NCBI GenBank assembly: GCA_950295325.1
Contig: OX485805.1
Coordinates: 24,973,501 to 25,037,500 of the forward strand
Length of the DNA: 64,000 bases
Direction: 5' to 3'
Source: Polytrichum commune
Taxonomy: Eukaryota > Streptophyta > Polytrichopsida > Polytrichales > Polytrichaceae
Shown here: positions 23,906 to 34,440 of the stretch, piece after piece
Position numbering within the stretch: the first letter of the stretch is position 1
Layout: every line of letters starts with the position of its first letter
Made by a program: the position numbers and the translations under genes
Notes under the pieces: model-generated
Seen by the model: the letters and a program-made list of their open reading frames with translations, nothing else
Database searches by the model: none
What the model was told of the DNA's origin: nothing

Positions 23906-25476
23906 CTGCTTCCGATAGTGATCCCCATACACATAAACTTAGAGAGAGATTAATTTATGGAGGTGGCCTACCCGAGTCATTGAGGCATTGAAAACGCCCC
24001 CCATCAACTAGGAAGATCTCGGTCGTCAATTGTAATCGGAGAGATCTAAAGGTTTTTATGTTGTCCCAGCTTTTGGCTTCTCTTCCCACCAGGTAGAGCT
24101 TGAAAAACTTCACATTGGATGAAATCTCTACCTCCGTCTACTTATGAATCTGGGATGAAAATTTCCAAACTCAATCCTTCATTAATAAGGACTTGTGGAA
24201 GAGATGGTGCCAACGGAGGGAATCCAACCCTTACCTCTTCCCTACCCTAAGGTAGAGCCAAGGGTGATGGCCACCAACTTCAAGTCCCTTGTGACAACCA
24301 AACTTGAAATGAAACTTTCATTGGGAACTTTGGGGAACCTTCAAATCCCACACAAATGCTCTCATACAACTGGATGAACAATCAACCCCTTCATCTTGCA
24401 AACATTGGTTTTCCATCCGCTAAAATTTCATCTATTGGTAGATTTTTTTTTGGCTTACCGAGAAGTTTTGTAGACTGTAGGATGGGGCGCTGTGAATGAA
24501 TGGCTTGGATGTGGTTTGCCCACAAAACCACACCCTCCATTCACAACGCATCAGTGACATGGGTGGCCTACCCTTACCTACCCTCCCTCCCTCCCTCCCT
24601 TCCTTCATGTCATGCTCTCTCCCTCACTTCCTACCCACCTTATTGATTGCATGGGTCTTCCTTAGCCAAGGCTACACACCCACTAGGCCACCAAAACCCT
24701 AAACCCTAAACTCTAAGAAGCAATGTTTTTACTAGACTCCCTCTTACCTTAGTAATAGTTGTGGGGGCCCAACTCAAAGAGTTGGGTGTTTAGCCTTGGT
24801 TGTCTTTCCTTTTCCTCATACTTAGTGATGGCCCACGCCAAACACTGCCTTGGTGACTATATCATTCGATGAAAAGTATTGATTTTGATACAAAATTATA
24901 ATGAATTTTTCATTTTGCACTAACGTTTGAATAAAGTTCTTCTTGAGAATAATGCTCATGTGAAGACAATTCTAACAGCACTCTAATCTTGCTATTCTTA
25001 GCCAATTTAAACTTCTTGGCATGTTTGTGTAACTGGGAGGTTTTTGAAGGTATAGGTACAACTAGCAAACTATACATTATAAGTTGATATGAGCCCAAAA
25101 TGAGTGCTCATATTTGTTTTATGTTTAGAATTTATTTAGAATTACATTTGGAGTGTTATTGAAACAATCAAAAGTATAAAAAGAGTGAGGCTTGGTGTGG
25201 TTTATGTTTTAGGCTTTAAGCCTATTTTGTGTGGTTAAGTAGAAGCTTAGTGATATTAGGGAGTGTTGTGGTTAAGTGAGTAGTGTTTGATGAAGCAAGA
25301 GGAAGGGCCTTGGATTTGAATGTTTGATTTAGAACATGCTTTTGTTGGTTTAGAGGGTGAGGATTTAGTGGATAGGATAAGGTCCTACTAAGTAGGAGAA
25401 GGTTAAGGGGTTTGTGGTCTTGGGTGCCCTCTCCTCCTCCTCCTCTCCTCTCTTCATTTCTTTTCTCTTCTTCTTG
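23906..25476. other. intergenic; short telomere-type motif
   Basis: AAACCCTAAACCCTAAACTC at about 24696-24716 is a short plant telomere-like run, too short for a real telomere. CCCT and CTC-rich tracts are also present (24580-24610, 25430-25455). No gene is supported. Confidence 0.45.
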
Positions 25477-25499
25477 CTCTCTCTCTCTCTCTCTCTCTC
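25477..25499. repeat. CT dinucleotide microsatellite
   Basis: About 11 CT repeats. Confidence 0.9.
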
Positions 25500-25645
25500 C
25501 CCTCTAGAAGTTCTTGAGCTCTTAGAGCTAGGAAAATGTATGAATTAGGTAAGGATGTTTTAGGGAATTAGTGAAGTTATTTGGCGGGATTAGTTAGGGG
25601 CTTAGTGGGATTAACTAGCAAATTGTGGATTAGACTACAACCCGA

Positions 25646-26020
25646 GGTGTTGGATTACTGTTTTTGCCTAAGGTTGTTGGGTTACTGTTGCGGCCTAAGG
25701 TTGCTGGATTAATGTTGCGGCCTAAGGTTGTTGGGTTACTGTTTTTGCCTAAGGTTGTTGGGTTACTGTTGCGGCCTAAGGTTGCTGGATTAATGTTGCG
25801 GCCTAAGGTTGTTGGGTTACTGTTGCGACCTAAGGTTGCTGGATTACTGTTGCGGCCTAAGGTTGCTGGATTAATGTTGCGGCCTAAGGTTGTTGGATTA
25901 CTGTTGCGGCCTAAGGTGTTGGATTATTGTTTCTGCCTAAGGTTGCTGGATTATTGTTGCGGCCTAAGGTTGCTGGATTAATGTTGTTGCCTAAGGTGCT
26001 GGATTACTGCAGCGGCCTAA
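25646..26020. repeat. 27-bp minisatellite, 14 units
   Basis: Unit GGTTGTTGGGTTACTGTTGC then GGCCTAA. I count 14 units, eleven of 27 bp and three of 26 bp (first, eleventh, last), which sum to 375 bp. Variants differ mainly at three sites (GTTGGGTTAC, GCTGGATTAC, GCTGGATTAA), and their order suggests some 81-bp higher-order copying. A 105-codon frame runs through it as a VVGLLLRPK-like nonamer, because 27 is a multiple of 3. No conserved family is recognised, so it is not annotated as a gene. Confidence 0.92.
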
Positions 26021-28300
26021 TGGTTGAGAGGCTGGGCCGCGAGAGGACTGGGTGGATGCCTAAAGGGGTCGAGACCGATGTGATATAAGGGGGGGGGGGA
26101 AGCCCAAGGTGATACAATAGATGATGGAATAGTTAGTTACTTAGATTATGACGTAATATTGATTTACGGTGTGTTAGGATTGAAATAATAGAGAAGAGCG
26201 TTTTTCAACGCTTGTACTCAGGTCATGGAATAAATTGGTGTGCAATGATTGATGGGAAATGTAAGGAATTCTTACGAGTTGAGAAGAAGGAGTTATGTGA
26301 ACATGAATGTGATCCCCATTCCCTCACCCGGACTAGGATGCTTAAGGGTGGGCGGTTTGGCCTCACATTTGAATGGTACACCCCGTATGGTATCTAATGT
26401 CACTTACTATTTGGAACTAAGCAAGGTCATAACTCCTTATTATAGATTTTATGTTTGATAAAAAAAGGTTAAATAGGTTATATGGATTTTACTTCATAAA
26501 AACTTATATTTTCAGCAAGAAGTTAGAGCATTGCGTAACCCCATGTAATATTTAGCACTAAAGACCACAAAGTTAAACTCAACAAAACTAATAAATAAGT
26601 TGAAGTTGGGCTTGACCATTTGGTGTGGTCAGTCTAACCCTGATTTCCCACACCCAATTGCCCTCAAATGTGCCAATAAAATGACCTCAGTTTTAGCGAC
26701 TATAGCTAAAAATCTAAAGTTTTTTTTTGACAAATCCAATTATATGGATGTTTGGAGGTTAGAGGTGACTACTTACAATCCAAATTTTAAATATTGAAGT
26801 TCTAGTATGTAACAGATTAATACGAATGTCAATACTGGTCTTGACAGGCAACAATTTTAGGATTTATATTGGGGTTGGTTTTTCTTTATCAAACCTCCAT
26901 TGAAATCATCTCCAAATGACAAAATGTTACCCTCATCCAAAAGAGGGGCAACTTACCTACTCAAATCAACTCACAAATCTTGAACCATTATCTTTTGATT
27001 TTTTGGGGAGCCTTGCAATTTGAGACGGTGGTGCCACAATTGCGCACCTTCCACATGGGTTTTCAACTGCAACACATGTCCAACTAAAAAATCCAACAGT
27101 AGATGTTTAGGATATGTTATGTTTGTGGGTCATGCAATTTTTCAAATCAATTAGGACAATTACTAAGGTTGTACTGCATCCGAGAGACGGGTTCTTTTTT
27201 CCATGGCCATAACCGTCATCCGCTCACAAACAAGAAGCATTGTTCCTCCATGTATAAGAGATATATTATGTTGAGAAGTTTTAGTAAGTTAGAAAAATTA
27301 TGGCTACATGTGCTAGGGAATAACGGAAGGCATGCAAGGGGTGATGAAATATCCAAGGAGAGTGAAAGACAAGCTTTGATTATTAGTAGAGAGAGAGAGA
27401 GGAATGAATGAGGGAAGCTTGGTCATACACGCAAACTCATATGTGAACATGTAGCGAGTCTATTTAGTATGGTTATGGGACAAGTATAATTGACTCATGT
27501 CAAAGCCGATCCTATTTAGTAACAAAAATTGATTACATTGACGGCCGTGATTGTCCATTGCATCCTTAACTCTATTATTTAGGGTTTAGGGTTGTCCAAG
27601 GAATGTACGTATGTGGCTCCTTCTCCCAATTTTGTAGCCTTGCTCTCATTGATTGCTACTAATGGTTTCCTAAATATTCTTCGGGCTCTCCAATCAATGA
27701 CCCCACATTGAACAAGGCCCTCATCATGCCTTGTGATCAAAGCTTAATCAATGGTCCTTAATCCCTAGAAATCACGCAAGACCATGCCTCTCATCCATCC
27801 ATGCTTACAAGAATTTGTTTATTATAGGTCGCGACGGCTACTTCACTGCACAAATTTTGAAGTTTTGAAATTAATTATGATGTCAAATTATATATATGAA
27901 ACGTAATTTCCAACTCAAGAATGTTATATTGACTTGGCCACCAGAAAAAAAACTTCATATACCAACCAAATGCTAAATCTAAGGTGCCCAATTTGGGTGC
28001 CACATGGGACTCTTCTTAAGTTGCAACCAATAGGAGATTAACACATGGCAAAATAAAAGAAAAATAGGGATGCTATTAGCTTTTTGGCAAAAGAGATAGC
28101 CTTGCATAGTGTGCTGAGCAAACTCTATAATGGGTTAAGTTTTAAATTACAATTGTGACAGCTACATGTTCAAGCCATGTTTACAACAAACCTTATTAGA
28201 GCTCATTATAGCTTATTGTATATGAGGCTTGTTAAGAGTCACTTCACTTGTCTTACTTTGCTAAAATTGAATTGAAACAAATTGAGTTAGGTATAGGTGG
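26021..28300. other. intergenic, no gene seen
   Basis: Includes a G run at about 26090. AT-rich. Frames up to about 100 codons (for example 27103-27411) lack any recognisable domain. Confidence 0.45.
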
Positions 28301-28306
28301 GTATTA

Positions 28307-28807
28307 GGGCTGCCTCACGCTATGGCCGTCCAAGTCAAGTGGCCATGGGATTGAATGGCCAAACTTTGTTGAGAGTCCAAAGAAATGGGCTGAAAATAGA
28401 TAGCCAATAAAATATAGGAATTGGAGCCTTTGGTCGCGCATAGTGTGAAGCTTCCAAAGGCCAAGCCTAAAGTCCAAAGGAAGAAGGAGCATCCCACTTT
28501 ACTCCTTGGCCGACACAACCCTCCAATATAATGACCAAGAACTTGCCAATTTTTTTAAAATTTTTATGAAAAAAAATCGATGGCCTCTCGACCATAGTTT
28601 GGGTTTCCATTCCTATCCAGCCCAAACTTCCTTCAAAAGTCCGTTGCCTTGGTAAAAAAGTATTGCCATGTGGGCATTTCAAAGAGCGACAACCTTTGGA
28701 CTTTGGCCTCTGGTGTGAAGGGTCAAGAGGCCGAATTCTTGGTTTCTTGTAATCTGATTGGTAGAATCAATAGCCTCTCAACCTTCAACCATAGAGTGAA
28801 GCGGCCC
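28307..28807. mobile_element. Tourist/PIF-Harbinger-like MITE (family G)
   Basis: Left end GGGCTGCCTCACGCTATGG and right end CCATAGAGTGAAGCGGCCC are imperfect inverted repeats flanked by TTA on both sides, the target duplication of PIF/Harbinger elements. A full-length relative lies at 61399-61923 (shared 'CCGAACTTTGTTGAGAGTCC'-like and 'GAAGGAGCATCCCACTTTA' blocks). No transposase ORF. Confidence 0.75.
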
Positions 28808-28808
28808 T

Positions 28809-29318
28809 TACTTTACTAACCTTTCTCATTGCATCTTTTAAACAACCTTAATTTCTTATTTAAAGACTACACTGATTATCCCAATTAGGGTGTGTTACTA
28901 TTCAAAATTATGCAATGAAATAGCGTCTTACCATAAATGCCTATAACATTATATAATGCAATTTGCGTCTAGTACAATAAGATTGTTACATGTTAGTATT
29001 AACACTATTTACTTTTTATTTTCACATAAATTCACATATGTGTTATAACATGTGTGTGCTACACGATTTTACGTTGTGTGCTAATGTGGAAATTGACACT
29101 ATAAGCACTACATTCTTTATAAGCCACACTATGGACCATTGTTTGTAAATTGCCAAATTTATAGATATGTTCATGTGTAGATTTGTATATGAGCTTGAAT
29201 CCTATATTTAGGACAAAAGGTTGCAAAAAGAAAGAAAGAAAACGTATGATCATGCATCACGGCGCTGAGCATATATTGTGTAACACTAGGTCGGGATTAG
29301 AATTAACACTAATTAACA
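28809..29318. other. intergenic, no gene seen
   Basis: AT-rich. No supported feature. Confidence 0.45.
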
Positions 29319-29649
29319 CTATACTAAAAAGGATATTTAGCGTTTAATTATAATGTTGTTACCACCCTACCCTGCTCAACATTAATTTCCAATTCCTTGA
29401 CAATTTATGTTAGACATAAATGTGCCGCTACCTTCCCTACTGCCACCTCCCTTCCTAACAATAATTGTTATTTATTTTTCCATGTCCTTACTAACACTAA
29501 AATAAAACATGTAACTTCCACATATTATCATAGTTTATATTTAGTGTTTGAGTTTACATTTGATATTACTTACTTTCATAGGGTTATTCACATTTAATGT
29601 ATGTGTTCGTATTTAGTGTAGCAAACACTTAATATCCTTTCTAGTGTAG
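29319..29649 (-). mobile_element. MITE (family B), reverse orientation
   Basis: Left end CTATACTAAAAAGGATATTT pairs with right end AATATCCTTTCTAGTGTAG. The interior is the reverse complement of 10996-11297 over several blocks (TTACTTACTTTCATAGGG, TTAGACATAAATGTGCC). No ORF. Confidence 0.75.
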
Positions 29650-30159
29650 TGTATTTATTTGTATTGGAATCCTTTAAATTTGTGGATTGCACCGGACAAA
29701 AGAGTTGAAAGCAAGACCATCATAAGTTAACATTATTCAACAAGCATATTGTGTGCTCTTTCTAGTATGGGAGAGCATATCCAAAGCATATTGTGGAATC
29801 ATTTTGGCCATTTTGTGCTTAATGTTCCCAATTAGTTCGATCAACTTCATATTAAAAATATCGATGTGAGTGTGAAGTAGAAGTAGAAAGATGTACTAGA
29901 TTCATGTGGAACAAAACTACATTGATTATCCCAATTAGCGGGGGTTACTATGTAGAGTTACAAAGGGCAATAACATCTTACTCACAAGTTCAAATTTCTA
30001 CTAGCGAAAGTTCTATAGGTTGTTTGGATATTATAGAACATAAACGACTTTGCTTGGTAAAATAGTACATTCTCATTAAATATTATAGCACTGCGTAACT
30101 CTCAATAGGAACACGCACAAATTGGGATAATCAATGTACTCGGCACAAACTGGAGGTTG

Positions 30160-30300
30160 TTACCATTCCAAGTCCAACCGGTTACATGTTGACATCTTTC
30201 AGTTTTCCTTCATTAATTTCATAAATTCTTCTAAAATGATTAGTAATTTTCCCAAAGTCTTGAACTTCAAACTCAACCGGTTCAACTTCAATAACATTAT
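30160..30300. repeat. interspersed repeat K, copy 2
   Basis: CCAAGTCCAACCGGTTACAT then GTTGACATCTTTC, ending with AAACTCAACCGGTTCA. Same block order as the other K copies. Confidence 0.65.
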
Positions 30301-30349
30301 CATTTTTATTTTACCAACGAAGTTATATCGTATTCTTCGGTGTGCATAC

Positions 30350-30640
30350 TAACTACACTAAATATGATATTCATTGTCACTTGCTATTTAGAACTACGCA
30401 ATGCTATATCTATGTACTGCATATCTCATACTCTACCAACAAATGTCAAGTCGGTTGCTTGGAAACTACATAACACCAACAACTTTACTTGGTAAAAAAT
30501 TACATCAATAGTTAAAAATACAACATTGTGTAACTCCAAACAGTAAGTGTCACTACACATCATGTATAATATACATATGTTATTTGGGTAAAAAACAATA
30601 CTCTCTGCAAAATGCTATAACAATGCGTAACTCCAAATAG
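30350..30640. repeat. degenerate ACACTAAATATGATATT repeat with GCAATGCGTAACTCC motifs
   Basis: TACACTAAATATGATATTCA opens the block. Motifs like CAATGCGTAACTCCAAA and TTGTGTAACTCCAAAC recur, and a similar string lies at about 26400-26545. Probably remnants of another small element. Confidence 0.4.
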
Positions 30641-30679
30641 TAAACCATGTTTCTAACTCATGTTTCTAACTCCAATGTT

Positions 30680-31181
30680 TCTAACTTCACACATGAGTCA
30701 AGAGCCATGACCATGAAATTGTGAGAGCCCAAAAGAAAGTGTCCGAAGGCTGTCCCAACACACCTCCAAAATCATGTAGAGTGGTCACGGACCCTCAAGT
30801 GTAATGTGAAGTCATATGCGACCGGACCCTCAACCGAATTCTATTTCAATGAATTTCTATTCATACAGGTCCTCACACATGATAAAATAGAATAAACTAA
30901 CGGTTGTGAACATTCGGACTGCCATGGTCTCCTGGTTTTGTGTTAGGCCTACCTCCAAGAGGTGGTTTTTGAAAATAGTCCAAGTGACCATGAAACACGA
31001 TCCATTCGATGCCATGTAGGAATCCATGTAGACTTTACATCCATCTTGCATTCACATACTCCGTTGCTCCCCCCAAGCGTAGTGTGAAGTGAACTTGGAC
31101 TGGCTCCGCCTTTTCCACCAATGAGAGTGCTTGAAGTGTAATGGTCACGGGCTCTCAGTCTCATGTGTGAAGTGGCCCTTA
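30680..31181. mobile_element. Tourist-like MITE (family H), left end degraded
   Basis: Left TTCACACATGAGTCAAGAG and CCATGACCAT are the inverse of right ATGGTCACGGGCTCTCAGTC then TCATGTGTGAAGTGGCCC, which is followed by TTA. The outermost left bases (GGGCCAC) have been lost. Another member sits in intron 14 of the helicase gene. Confidence 0.68.
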
Positions 31182-31365
31182 CATGTTGACATCTTCCAGG
31201 GTTTTCTTTATTAAAATGAGGAGGAATATTCCATAGATTCCTCTAAAAACAAACAGTAAAATTCTCCTGAAGCCTTGAACTGCAACTGATCATTTCTCAA
31301 CCTCCATCTTATGCTTCATCTGTAACTACTGGCAGTCGGTCCTTTCCGTTCATTGCCCCATTCTT
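31178..31365. repeat. interspersed repeat K, copy 3
   Basis: TTACATGTTGACATCTTCC, 'ATAGATTCCTCTAAAA' and 'TTTCCGTTCATTG' blocks in the order seen in the other K copies. Confidence 0.6.
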
Positions 31366-31476
31366 CATAAGGAGGGGGGGGGGGCTTGCCGGAGAGAATA
31401 TTCCCGACATGGACCCGAGCTTATTCCCGGGCCCATGGAACGAGGTGTGGAGAGTTTTAATTTTATATAGAACAAT

Positions 31477-31641
31477 AGAGTTATTCATCAACTCAACCGG
31501 AGTTTTAGTAAGGAGTCGGTTGTTTCGCATGCATAACTTTCCATGTTTGGTAAGTTTTGGGTGCATGCTGGGAATCAATGTGGAGGTTTGAACGCAGGTT
31601 ATTCCATATTGGTTCATTGGATACCAAACTCATTCTGGCAT
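31477..31641 (+). mobile_element. family A MITE, single arm only
   Basis: AGAGTTATTCATCAACTCAA through CAAACTCATTCTGGCAT matches the left arm of 32096-32433, but the right arm is absent. It is a half element produced by deletion or partial copying. Confidence 0.75.
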
Positions 31642-31907
31642 CTCTTTGCAGAAATCCCAATCCGGCCTCCTTTCACAATTCATGGGCACAAAAGTGAATC
31701 TCCACCCACTTCGTGAACACACTATGTCCACTAGAGGGAGCTCGGTGGGGCCCGCAAAAGACTCGAAAAGTGAGGATATTCAAATGTGCCTATTCATTAT
31801 ACATACTTTCTTCCTAGTTCTTGTTAAACCCAGAACCCTGGCGGCCTATGGGCCAAGCTTTGAACCACTTGTCGGGGGAGATTTTCGGGCATTAACCGGT
31901 AAAAATC

Positions 31908-32093
31908 CTTGTGTTTCCAAGTCCAACCGGTTACGTGGTGTGATTGTTTGTCTTTTCTTTTACTAATGTGAGGTATATTTCATAGATTCCTCTGACACGA
32001 TGGGTAGATTTTCGTGAAGTCTTGAACTTTAACCGGTTATTTTTCAAACTCAACCGGTTCATTTGTAACTAGTGGTTGGTTCTCCCCTGTTCA
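31908..32093. repeat. interspersed repeat K, copy 4
   Basis: CCAAGTCCAACCGGTTACGT through AAACTCAACCGGTTCATTTG and TTCATT. It directly abuts the hairpin MITE at 32096, so the MITE probably inserted at the end of this repeat. Confidence 0.65.
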
Positions 32094-32095
32094 TT

Positions 32096-32433
32096 AGAGT
32101 TATCCTTTAACTCAACCGGAGATTTAGTAGGGAGTTGGTTGTTTTGCATGCATAACTTTCCATGTTCGGTAAGTTGTGGGTGCATGCTTGGAGTCAATGT
32201 GGAGGTTTGAACGAAGAACCTTCCATATTAGTTCATTGGGTATCAAACTCATTTTGGCATGCCAAGAGACGCCAAAATGAGTTTGATACCCAATGAACTA
32301 ATATGGAAGGTTCTTCGTTCAAACCTCCACATTGACTCCAAGCATGCACCCACAACTTACCGAACATGGAAAGTTATGCATGCGAAACAACCAACTCCCT
32401 ACTAAATCTCCGGTTGAGTTAAAGGATAACTCT
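32096..32433. mobile_element. near-perfect hairpin MITE (family A)
   Basis: Two 163-bp arms, AGAGTTATCCTTTAACTCAA... and its inverse, flank a 12-bp loop around 32259-32270. I find one mismatch between arms. The copy is flanked by ATT on both sides (32093-32095 and 32434-32436), consistent with a 3-bp target duplication. There is no ORF. If transcribed it would fold into a long double-stranded RNA. Confidence 0.9.
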
Positions 32434-32454
32434 ATTGTCCTAAACCAATGTATG

Positions 32455-32650
32455 GGGAGCTTTTTGGACCCCTAAACACTCAAGCTTTCACATGCCATTT
32501 TCGGGCACTTCCAGCACCAATGCTTTAAATTTATGTTATGGAGAAAAGTAGGCTATGTTTTCTTGATATCTAGCTGTACGAATGTGAACTGGACTACTAT
32601 ATATTCTTTCCATGGAAAATTGAAGTCGATCAGACCACATTTGCTAGGTC
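32455..32650. repeat. interspersed repeat L, copy 1
   Basis: 'CCCCTAAACACTC', 'TTTCGGGCACTTCCAGCAC' and 'GTGAACTGGACT' blocks recur in the same order at 63813-64000, the window's right edge. Confidence 0.55.
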
Positions 32651-33337
32651 AGATTCGACAAATGAACATGGCCTCCATCCGTGGGGCAGCTAGAGAAAAC
32701 TCTGAAATTTTTCGTTTCATGACTATTTCGGTCCTTCCACAAATTTCAGAATGTTGACAACTTTGTCATAATATGTTATGTGGATGACAAATGAGCTACT
32801 CCCAAACATTTGGACTTGTTTGAGCAAATTTAGATGAAGTCTGTCACCCTTAAAGTTGGAGGGGCCACATGGGGTCTTTTTGAGAGATTTCCCCTTTTTG
32901 CAACATGTACACTAAGTTGTTGTTGTTGTTGTTATTTTTTTTTTAATTTTTTTTTAAAAAAAATAAAAAAATAAAATAAAAAAAATTCAAATCCATTTTG
33001 TCAAGTTGTACATATCCGTCACCTTGACCTAAGGAGAAAGACCCCACCCAAATTGGCCGTCATATGTGAAAGACATTGGCTCCTAACTTTGGCTCATGCA
33101 TTTGAGCAACACATGGAACTGCTCCCCAAAACATGCAATGCCAACCTCACGAAAAATCCTACATGCTTGGGGTTTGAGTTTTTTCTATGTGATTTTAACC
33201 CAGATGGTAGTGGACACCACCCTACACCAATAAATACCTTTTCATCCACGTAGATTGCCACCTAGTGAATTGCAAACCCAAGTAAAATATTAGGTGGCGG
33301 CCCAGTTCGGGTTGCTTGAGCGTTGAAGAATGAATCG
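32651..33337. other. intergenic, AT-rich low complexity
   Basis: Contains a GTT repeat and a long A/T homopolymer stretch (about 32920-32990). No gene is supported. Confidence 0.5.
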
Positions 33338-33450
33338 GCCAAGTCCAAGCGGTTGCATGTTGACATCTTTCGGTTGTTCTTTATTAATCTGAGGTATACA
33401 TTCTCCAAATGCCTCCAAAACGAGCAGGGATTTTCCCATTGCCCTGATCC
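33338..33450. repeat. interspersed repeat K, copy 5
   Basis: CCAAGTCCAAGCGGTTGCAT then GTTGACATCTTTCGG, TTTATTAATCTGAGGTATA and TTTTCCCATTGCCCT. Truncated on the right relative to the others. Confidence 0.6.
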
Positions 33451-33484
33451 AATTCAGCTTGCACAGGAAGCTTGATGGACATTC

Positions 33485-33727
33485 CTAGCTTAGCTTAGCT
33501 TTGCTTAGCTAGCTAGCTAGCTTTGGCTTCTTCCCCAATCCTGTATGTAGACATGGGCAAGACTGGGCTCTTGGACATGTCGGTAAATCTCTCATAGCTT
33601 TGCCTCTCTGGACCTGTGTCAGTCTACAACTGAAGATTATATGTGCGGATGGTGGCTGATATGCCCAGCAATTTGCATTTGAGGTTTGAAAGAGAGCTTC
33701 GGTGAATGCAAAGCTAAGCTAAGCTAG
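33485..33727. repeat. 20-bp perfect inverted repeat with 203-bp spacer
   Basis: CTAGCTTAGCTTAGCTTTGC at 33485-33504 is exactly complementary to 33708-33727. The left arm continues into a TTAGCTAGCTAGCTAGC run. It lies about 2.5 kb upstream of the helicase start codon; a role is unknown. Confidence 0.85.
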
Positions 33728-33739
33728 CAGACTCTTCTC

Positions 33740-34440
33740 CTTCTTCACACCTAGGTGAAAGATCTTGAAGCGTCAACTAAGTGCCAACTGTAAGTGCTCA
33801 CATGGAGAATTGGAGTGGTTTTGATCTTCTGAGCAGATCAAGAGGTTTTAAAGCGGGTTGAAGGAGAAGTAAGGATTTGTGTGTGCATTTCCTGTGTTTC
33901 GAAGTATGTGGATGTGGGTTAGGAGCTTCTCATCATAGCTTGCCAACTGTAAGTGGGCAAAAGAAAATTGGAGTGGTTTTTTTGGTTCTGAGCAGATCAA
34001 GCGGTTGAAGGGGTTTAAGGAGAAGTAAGGATTTTTGTGTGCGACTCCTGTGCTTTGAAGTATGTGGGTGCGGGCTAGGAGATTGTCATCATAGCTTGGT
34101 GAAATATCTTGGAGCATCAAGTAAGCACCAATTCTAAGTGCACAATACAGAATTGGAGTGGTTTTTATGTTTTGAGCAGATCAAGAGGTGATCATAGCCC
34201 AGCGAGCGATCTTGGGGCCTCATGTAAGCGCCAATTGCAAGTGTATGTAGAAAATTGGAGAGTGAACGATATTGAAGCGTCAAGTAAGTGCCAATTGTAG
34301 GTGCGCAGAGTGAATTGGAGTGCTATCTTTCTTGTTCTGACCAGATCTATCGGTTTAAGCGGTTCAAGGAGAAATGAGAAATTGTGAGTGCTTTTCCTGT
34401 CTTTCGAAGTATGTGGGTTGGGAGGTTTCTGGGATGAAGA
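33740..34440 (+). repeat. imperfect tandem repeats upstream of the helicase gene
   Basis: Units built from 'AAGTGCCAA(C/T)TGTAAGTG', 'GAATTGGAGTGGTTTT', 'TTCTGAGCAGATCAAG', 'AAGGAGAAGTAAGGATTT' and 'CGAAGTATGTGGGT' recur about five times, some units shortened. The most complete spacing is about 160-190 bp. The position suggests promoter or leader sequence; transcription was not established. Confidence 0.75.

Noticed and set aside
24696..24716. Chromosome end or telomere
   Set aside because: Only about two and a half repeats in the middle of ordinary sequence.
25664..25981. 105-codon ORF as a protein gene
   Set aside because: It consists entirely of the 27-bp minisatellite; the frame is open because the unit is a multiple of three.
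25646..26020. CRISPR array
   Set aside because: Units are contiguous with no spacers, and the context is eukaryotic.
28304..28682. Minus-strand ORFs as genes
   Set aside because: They fall inside a Tourist-like element repeated at 61399-61923 and show no transposase motifs.
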